The notes under the pieces are model-generated. The model ran no database searches, had not been told where the DNA came from, and was given only the letters and a program-made list of their open reading frames with translations. Below, piece by piece: positions 58,901-64,000 of a stretch of DNA of 64,000 bases. This stretch comes from Fermentimonas sp. (GTDB lineage Bacteria > Bacteroidota > Bacteroidia > Bacteroidales > Dysgonomonadaceae), in the NCBI GenBank assembly GCA_015478775.1, contig JADMKP010000007.1, positions 124,001 through 188,000 of the forward strand. Direction: 5' to 3'. Position 1 is the stretch's first letter, and every line of letters begins with the position of its first letter. The position numbers were made by a program, and so were the translations under genes.

Positions 58901-59645
58901 TATCCGTGAGAAAGGAACTAATGGTGAGCGAGAAATGGCATACTCGCTTTATCTAGCAGGATTTGACGTTAAGGATGTACATATGACCGACTTGTCATCT
59001 GGCAGAGAAACACTTGAGGATGTTCAGTTTGCAGTATTTTGCGGAGGATTCTCAAACTCAGATGTTTTGGGTTCTGCCAAAGGATGGGCAGGTGGTTTTA
59101 AGTATAACGAAAAGGCTAAGTCTGCACTAAGAAACTTCTTCGCTAGAAAAGATACTATGAGCTTGGGTGTTTGCAACGGTTGCCAGTTATTAATGGAGCT
59201 GGGCTTGATCTTCCCTGAACTGGGAGATAAACATCCTCGCATGTTGCACAACTCTTCAAATAAGTTTGAGTCTACATTCGTTAGTCTCGAAATTCCAAAG
59301 AATGAGTCGGTAATGTTTAAATCACTTGAAGGAAGTAAGCTTGGAATTTGGGTAGCACATGGTGAAGGACGTTTTGATCTACCTGAAGAGGAGTCTAATT
59401 ATAATATCGCTGCTAAATTCCTTTATAACGAGTATCCTGGTAACCCCAACGGATCAGATTATTCTGCAGCAGCAGTATGCTCAAAAGATGGTCGCCACTT
59501 AGCAATGATGCCTCACCTAGAGCGCACAATTTTCCCTTGGCAAAATGCATTCTATCCTTTCGCTTACAGAAAACATGAAGTTACTCCGTGGATGGAAGCT
59601 TTTGTAAATGCGAGGGAATGGCTAAAAGAGCAGTCGCTAAATTAG
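55947..59645 (+). CDS. purL: Phosphoribosylformylglycinamidine synthase (large single-chain type)
   Basis: 1232 residues. Catalyses the FGAR to FGAM step of purine synthesis with glutamine as nitrogen donor. An N-terminal PurS-like part is followed by the tandem AIR-synthase-type domains ([11 protein letters not shown] and [28 protein letters not shown] binding ATP/Mg), and a C-terminal class I glutaminase with the Cys nucleophile in [10 protein letters not shown] and His/Glu in [10 protein letters not shown]. Single-chain type as in proteobacteria, so no separate purS and purQ are needed. It has its own promoter and structured leader. Confidence 0.97.
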   Translation: [1232 protein letters not shown]

Positions 59646-59702
59646 GAGATTTACTTTTTTATATAATTATAATTTTATAACTTAGCAAATATTATAAAAG
59701 AC

Positions 59703-59736
59703 ATGAGGTGGATAAAATTTATTCACCTCATTCTTA
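59703..59736 (+). terminator. 29-bp palindrome after purL, likely terminator
   Basis: ATGAGGTG (59703-59710) and CACCTCAT (59724-59731) flank ATAAAATTTAT, itself self-complementary, with one G-T pair. It sits 57 nt after the purL stop and is followed by attctta, a weak T tract. A GTG at 59708 that could start the next gene lies inside the stem. Confidence 0.65.
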
Positions 59737-59758
59737 TAACAAAATAAACAAGCAACCA

Positions 59759-60163
59759 GTGTCTGAACCAATTTTTGAAGTTGATTTAAAAGTACGCGAT
59801 TATGAGTGCGACGTACAGGGGCATGTTAATAACGCCAACTATCAGCACTATTTTGAGGTAACACGTCATGAGTTTCTCGAAAAAGTAGGTCTCAATTTTC
59901 ATAAACTTCATCTGCAAGGAATTGATGCAGTTGTATCTAGTGTGCATATCAGATATAAAATACCTTTAGTTGGTATGGATAAATTTAAATGTACAATATC
60001 AAAAATAGATAAGGTTAGTGTAAAATATATTTTCCATCAGGAAATAAGAAGAACAGAAGATAATGCACTTTGTGCGAAAGCAAAAATAGAAGTTGTTAAT
60101 CTTGTTAAAGGCAAATTGTCTGAAGCTGTTATTTTTAACGAAGCTTTTGCTGATTTTATCTGA
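59759..60163 (+). CDS. Acyl-CoA thioesterase (4-hydroxybenzoyl-CoA thioesterase-like hotdog fold)
   Basis: 134 residues from the GTG at 59759. The hotdog active site reads YECDVQGHVNNANYQHYFEVTRHEF, with the catalytic Asp and the GHVNN turn. Homologues start just before the VRDYE-like strand, which fits this start; a GTG at 59708 would add 17 residues but lies inside a hairpin, and there is no ATG. It probably hydrolyses an acyl-CoA; the chain is unknown. It lies 48 nt before dprA. Confidence 0.82.
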   Translation: MSEPIFEVDLKVRDYECDVQGHVNNANYQHYFEVTRHEFLEKVGLNFHKLHLQGIDAVVSSVHIRYKIPLVGMDKFKCTISKIDKVSVKYIFHQEIRRTEDNALCAKAKIEVVNLVKGKLSEAVIFNEAFADFI

Positions 60164-60211
60164 CCATATCTTCGTGTTACTTTTTTACTTTTATTTCATG
60201 GACGATGTTTC

Positions 60212-61345
60212 ATGAATCTTTTAAATCTTAATAAATTGTCTAATAAATCGTTATACCAAATTGCACTCACCTGTATTAAAGGTGTAGGAGTAACACACGC
60301 TCGTAATTTAATGGAGATAATGGGAGATGAGGAGTCAATATTCAAAGGAGATGTTGCTCAATTATCATCAATACCAGGTATATCCAGACGACTGATAACC
60401 GAGATAAGAAGCCCAGAGGCATTAAGAAACGCCGAAAAGGAGCTGAACTTTATTGAAAAGAATAAAATCGACTTTCATTTTTTTACTGATAATACTTACC
60501 CTTACAGGCTCACAAATTGTATTGATGCGCCAATGGTTCTTTATTCGAAAGGGAAGGTTGACTTTAATTGTGAGAGAGTAATAAGTATAGTTGGCACTCG
60601 TAATTCAACAAAATATGGACAGGACTTCTGCAATGAATTCATTAAAGAAATATCAATTAAAATTCCAACTCTGCAAATAGTGAGCGGACTGGCTTATGGT
60701 GTAGATATTTGCGCTCATAGAGCAGCTATTAAAAACAATATGTCTACTGTTGCAGTATTAGCACATGGATTAGACAGAATTTATCCTCATCTACATAGAC
60801 AAACAGCTATTGAGATGATGGAAAACGGGGCTTTATTAACTGAATTTAAAAGTAACACTAATCCTGATAAACATAATTTTGTAAGACGCAATCGTATAGT
60901 GGCAGGGATGTCTGATGCTGTTATTGTTGTTGAATCTCCTTTAAAAGGTGGATCATTAATTACAGCCGATATAGCAAATTCATACTTTAGAGATGTGTTT
61001 GCCTTACCAGGCAGTATTAAATATAAAATGTCGTCGGGTTGCAATAAGCTTATTTCAGACAACAAAGCTGTATTGCTTCAAAATACAGATCACTTTGTTG
61101 AATCAATGGGTTGGGAAGATGAAAAGGTTGAGAAAAAGAGACCCATACAACAGGAGCTGTTTCTTGAATTATCAGATGATGAAGAGAAAATATTTAATGT
61201 TTTGCAAAAAAGTGAAACTATGCATGTAAACACACTTTCAATAGAATTAAATGTATCTGTAACGGAACTATTTATGACACTACTTGAATTAGAAATGAAA
61301 AATATTATTGAAGCACTTCCGGGTGGAATGTACCAATTGGTATAA
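60212..61345 (+). CDS. dprA: DNA-processing protein DprA
   Basis: 377 residues. Helix-hairpin-helix region (about 15-70, IKGVGVTHARNLM and SIPGISRRL) precedes the Rossmann-like core with GTRNSTKYGQDF, IVSGLAYGVDICAH, FVRRNRIVAGMSDAVIVVE and KGGSLITADIA, and a C-terminal winged-helix domain (about 315-377). DprA loads RecA on incoming single-stranded DNA in transformation. recA itself starts 61 nt downstream, so the two partners are neighbours here. Confidence 0.95.
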   Translation: MNLLNLNKLSNKSLYQIALTCIKGVGVTHARNLMEIMGDEESIFKGDVAQLSSIPGISRRLITEIRSPEALRNAEKELNFIEKNKIDFHFFTDNTYPYRLTNCIDAPMVLYSKGKVDFNCERVISIVGTRNSTKYGQDFCNEFIKEISIKIPTLQIVSGLAYGVDICAHRAAIKNNMSTVAVLAHGLDRIYPHLHRQTAIEMMENGALLTEFKSNTNPDKHNFVRRNRIVAGMSDAVIVVESPLKGGSLITADIANSYFRDVFALPGSIKYKMSSGCNKLISDNKAVLLQNTDHFVESMGWEDEKVEKKRPIQQELFLELSDDEEKIFNVLQKSETMHVNTLSIELNVSVTELFMTLLELEMKNIIEALPGGMYQLV

Positions 61346-61355
61346 TATTTTTTCA

Positions 61356-61398
61356 TATCTTTGAAGGTAATTTTTTCAAATAAATTATATAAAGGGGG
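61356..61398 (+). promoter_or_regulatory. recA promoter -7 element and ribosome-binding site
   Basis: TATCTTTG (61356-61363) is the candidate -7 element, 43 nt before the ATG. AAAGGGGG (61391-61398) is a partial Shine-Dalgarno site 8 nt before the ATG. No LexA-type box was recognised. Confidence 0.5.
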
Positions 61399-61406
61399 AT
61401 TTTAAA

Positions 61407-62438
61407 ATGGCTGAAGAAAAAGAAAAAGCAAACAAAGTTAACGAAAAGAGCAGTGAGAAATTGAAAGCACTTCGAGCTGCTATGGACAAAATTGAAAAGA
61501 CCTATGGCAAGGGCTCTATAATGAAAATGGGTGATGAGAAAATAGAGGATATACCTGTCATTTCATCTGGTTCAATTGGCCTTAACCTGGCTTTAGGTGT
61601 AGGTGGCTACCCCCGAGGACGTGTTATAGAAATATATGGACCCGAATCTTCAGGTAAGACTACACTGGCGATTCATGCAATTGCAGAAGCTCAAAAAGTT
61701 GGAGGTGTAGCAGCATTTATTGATGCTGAAAATGCATTTGATCGCTTTTATGCAGAAAAGCTAGGTGTTAACACAGACGAGTTATTAATATCGCAACCTA
61801 GCAGTGGAGAAGAGGCACTAGAAATTGCAGAGCAACTTATTCGTTCGGCAGCAGTTGATATTGTTGTTATCGACTCAGTAGCAGCTCTTACTCCAAGGAA
61901 AGAATTGGAAGGAGAAATGGGTGATGCAAATGTTGGTTTACAGGCAAGACTAATGTCTCAAGCGCTCAGAAAATTAACCTCTGCAATCAACAAAACAAAT
62001 ACCACATGTATATTCATTAATCAGCTTCGTGAAAAAATTGGAGTTATGTTCGGTAACCCTGAAACAACAACAGGTGGTAATGCACTTAAATTTTACTCAT
62101 CCGTTCGTCTTGATATAAGAGGAAACGGAACTCCAATTAAAGATGGTGAAACACAAATTGGCAGACCTACTCGTGTTAGAGTTGTTAAAAATAAAGTAGC
62201 TCCTCCTTTCAGAAAAGCTGAGTTCGACATAATGTATGGCGAAGGTATTTCTCGTACAGGAGAAATAATAGATATGGGGTCGGAACTAGAAATTATAAAG
62301 AAAAGTGGCTCTTGGTATAGTTATAAAGACACCAAACTTGGTCAGGGTAGAGATGCGGCTAAAATGGCTGTAAAGGATAACCCAGAATTGTATGAAGAGT
62401 TGGAAAATCTTATTTATCAAGCACTAAAAGAGAAATAG
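61407..62438 (+). CDS. recA: Recombinase RecA
   Basis: 343 residues. Walker A GPESSGKT is at 78-85; Walker [11 protein letters not shown], the L1 loop with [23 protein letters not shown], and L2 with [20 protein letters not shown] are all present. The N-terminal extension is Lys/Glu-rich and the C-terminal tail is short. Catalyses strand exchange. It ends in a strong terminator and follows dprA by 61 nt. Confidence 0.99.
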   Translation: MAEEKEKANKVNEKSSEKLKALRAAMDKIEKTYGKGSIMKMGDEKIEDIPVISSGSIGLNLALGVGGYPRGRVIEIYGPESSGKTTLAIHAIAEAQKVGGVAAFIDAENAFDRFYAEKLGVNTDELLISQPSSGEEALEIAEQLIRSAAVDIVVIDSVAALTPRKELEGEMGDANVGLQARLMSQALRKLTSAINKTNTTCIFINQLREKIGVMFGNPETTTGGNALKFYSSVRLDIRGNGTPIKDGETQIGRPTRVRVVKNKVAPPFRKAEFDIMYGEGISRTGEIIDMGSELEIIKKSGSWYSYKDTKLGQGRDAAKMAVKDNPELYEELENLIYQALKEK

Positions 62439-62450
62439 TTTATTTATATA

Positions 62451-62482
62451 ACGAGGTTACAAATTTGTAATCTCGTTTTTTT
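62451..62482 (+). terminator. Terminator of recA
   Basis: acgaggttacaaa pairs with tttgtaatctcgt (12 of 13 as Watson-Crick, one G-T), followed by a T run of seven. The bases to 62503 contain no clear promoter. Confidence 0.9.
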
Positions 62483-62503
62483 ATTACCAATAATATAACC
62501 CAC

Positions 62504-64000
62504 ATGCAAAAGTACAGAAGTTTATCAAAATTAGAGATTGATGTCCTTGTATTTAATGGTTGTAGCTGCAAAGATTGGCAATTAATATCAGTAAAAGAGG
62601 GATTTGAACCTCATTATATAAAAAATACCCAGTTCTCGGGTAAGATAGAGCTTGGAGTTTTTGAAAGAGAATTCACACTTGCCGGAGGAATAACAAAACA
62701 TTCATGTATTGCTAATGCAGTAATTCATAACTGTACTATTGGAGATAATGTGGTAATTGAAAACATACAAAATTATATAGCAAATTATGATATTGGAAAT
62801 AATTGCTTTATACAGAATGTTGATGTAATATTAGTGGAAGGCAAAACATCATTTGGCAATGGCGTAGAGGTTAATGTGTTAAATGAAACAGGAGGACGAG
62901 AGGTGCTTATAAACGATAAGCTTTCGGCTCATTTTGCATATATCTATTCATTATACCGACATAGGCCAAAATTGATTGAAAGGATGAAAGATATCACTCT
63001 TTTTTATTGTGATAAACATGCATCTGAAAGAGGTGAGATAGGCGAAAACTGCATGATACTTAATGTAGGATATATAAAAAATGTACGTATTGGGCCATAC
63101 TGTAATATAACCGGGGCAATGAAACTAAAAAACGGAAGCATAAATAGTAACCAACATGCTCCGGTAAATATAGGTCGTAATGTAATTGCCAAAGACTTTA
63201 TAGTTTCTTCGGGATCAACGGTAGGCGGAGGTTCTTTTATAACCCGCTGTTTTATAGGTCAGGCATGCTATATTGATCATGGATATTCTGCCTCTGACTC
63301 ATTATTTTTCAGTAATTGTCATGGGGAAAATGGTGAGGCTTGTGCACTTTTTGCAGGTCCTTATACCGTAACTCATCATAAATCCACATTACTAATTGCA
63401 GGAATGTTCTCTTTTATGAACGCAGGATCGGGTTCAAACCAAAGCAATCATATGTATAAGCTTGGACCCATTCATCAGGGTATTATAGAAAGAGGAGCTA
63501 AAACAACCAGTAACTCATATATTTTATGGCCAGCCAAAGTGGGGGCTTTTTCACTTATATTGGGAAGACATTCACAGCATGCCGATACATCAAATCTTCC
63601 TTTCTCGTATCTAATTGAAAAAGACAACAGCACATATATAGCTCCTGGCGTAAACCTTAGAAGTGTGGGCACAATTAGAGATGCAAAAAAATGGCCTGAG
63701 AGAGATATGAGAAAAGACCCCGATAGATTGGATTGTATAAACTTCAATCTTCTGAGCCCTTATACAATTCAAAAAGTATTTGCTGGCATAGAGATACTTA
63801 AAAATTTGCAGTCTACTGCCGGCGAAACTTCTCAGATCTATACATTCCAGAGCTGTATAATTACGAATCACTCTCTTAAAAGAGGATTAAATTTATATGA
63901 AATTATTATTCATAAGTTTCTGGGTAATTCAATTATTAAAAGACTGGAAAAGACAAAATTTAAGAGTAATAAAGAAATAAGAGAAAGACTAAAAGTTGGG
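62504..64000 (+). CDS. DUF4954 family protein, hexapeptide-repeat beta-helix (3' end outside the window)
   Basis: The open frame begins with ATG 62504 (MQKYRSLSKLEID) and runs to the window edge without a stop, 499 codons so far, so the gene is truncated only by the window. Residues about 60-240 are rich in hexapeptide-type turns (for example IHNCTIGDNVVIENI, VRIGPYCNITGAM, VNIGRNVIAKDFIV), the mark of a left-handed beta-helix as in acyl- and nucleotidyl-transferases. A central block HKSTLLIAGMFSFMNAGSGSNQSNHMYKLGP is characteristic of DUF4954, a family found mainly in Bacteroidota. No catalytic role is known. It follows the recA terminator directly. Confidence 0.85.
   Translation, partial: MQKYRSLSKLEIDVLVFNGCSCKDWQLISVKEGFEPHYIKNTQFSGKIELGVFEREFTLAGGITKHSCIANAVIHNCTIGDNVVIENIQNYIANYDIGNNCFIQNVDVILVEGKTSFGNGVEVNVLNETGGREVLINDKLSAHFAYIYSLYRHRPKLIERMKDITLFYCDKHASERGEIGENCMILNVGYIKNVRIGPYCNITGAMKLKNGSINSNQHAPVNIGRNVIAKDFIVSSGSTVGGGSFITRCFIGQACYIDHGYSASDSLFFSNCHGENGEACALFAGPYTVTHHKSTLLIAGMFSFMNAGSGSNQSNHMYKLGPIHQGIIERGAKTTSNSYILWPAKVGAFSLILGRHSQHADTSNLPFSYLIEKDNSTYIAPGVNLRSVGTIRDAKKWPERDMRKDPDRLDCINFNLLSPYTIQKVFAGIEILKNLQSTAGETSQIYTFQSCIITNHSLKRGLNLYEIIIHKFLGNSIIKRLEKTKFKSNKEIRERLKVG

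Overview
The window is a chromosomal segment of a low-GC member of the Bacteroidota, most likely order Bacteroidales. This rests on four things: many genes are preceded by the Bacteroidota -7 promoter element TAnnTTTG; Shine-Dalgarno sites are generally weak or absent; families largely confined to this phylum are present (DUF4301, DUF4954, an ABC-2 permease with a peptidase-M1-like domain); and the rpsU-xer-hpf-tRNA-tuf-secE-nusG-rplKAJL-rpoBC order is familiar from Bacteroidales. A family-level placement (for example Dysgonomonadaceae, such as Fermentimonas) is only a guess from base composition and gene content.

Layout. Positions 1-7360 (minus strand) hold one export operon: ABC ATPase, a very large ABC permease fusion, TolC, an HlyD-type adaptor and the start of an RND pump gene that is out of frame at a poly-A tract. 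7840-9472 carry a flavin oxidoreductase pair (luciferase-like monooxygenase and FMN reductase). 9663-15066 hold tRNA-Pro, a cydDC-type ABC exporter pair and aspS. 15159-22223 (minus) hold a Tat-exported Gfo/Idh/MocA lipoprotein, malate dehydrogenase, a membrane pyrophosphatase, enolase and MarC. 22329-24362 (minus) hold a small membrane protein, OmpH/Skp and a glycosyltransferase. 24534-28237 hold pepD, an EEP-family nuclease/phosphatase and tatAC. 28245-35042 (minus) hold recN-rlmB-ridA-yccF and DUF4301-OmpA. 35269-37179 is dnaK.

37515-52238 is the translation/transcription core: rpsU, a tyrosine recombinase, hpf, four tRNAs, tuf, tRNA-Trp, secE, nusG, rplK, rplA, rplJ, rplL, rpoB and rpoC, ending in a strong terminator. 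After it come ppk1, a metallophosphoesterase, a LysE-type exporter, purL, a thioesterase, dprA, recA and the start of a DUF4954 gene that runs off the right edge.

Most of the window is conserved housekeeping DNA, and I see no CRISPR array, prophage, insertion sequence or defence island. The signals most worth following are: (1) two intergenic elements, at 7627-7714 and 37306-37371, built from the same 11-bp repeat in inverted arrangement; (2) the frame break in an A8 tract at the start of the RND pump; (3) consensus Shine-Dalgarno sites on rpsU and hpf in a genome that otherwise avoids them; (4) a tRNA-Thr(GGT) with a mismatched acceptor stem and a tRNA-like remnant beside it; (5) the ABC permease fusion that has lost the M1 zinc motif and gained Arg/Gly/Pro-rich linkers; and (6) several structured leaders and hairpins (tuf, rplL-rpoB, purL, purL-thioesterase).
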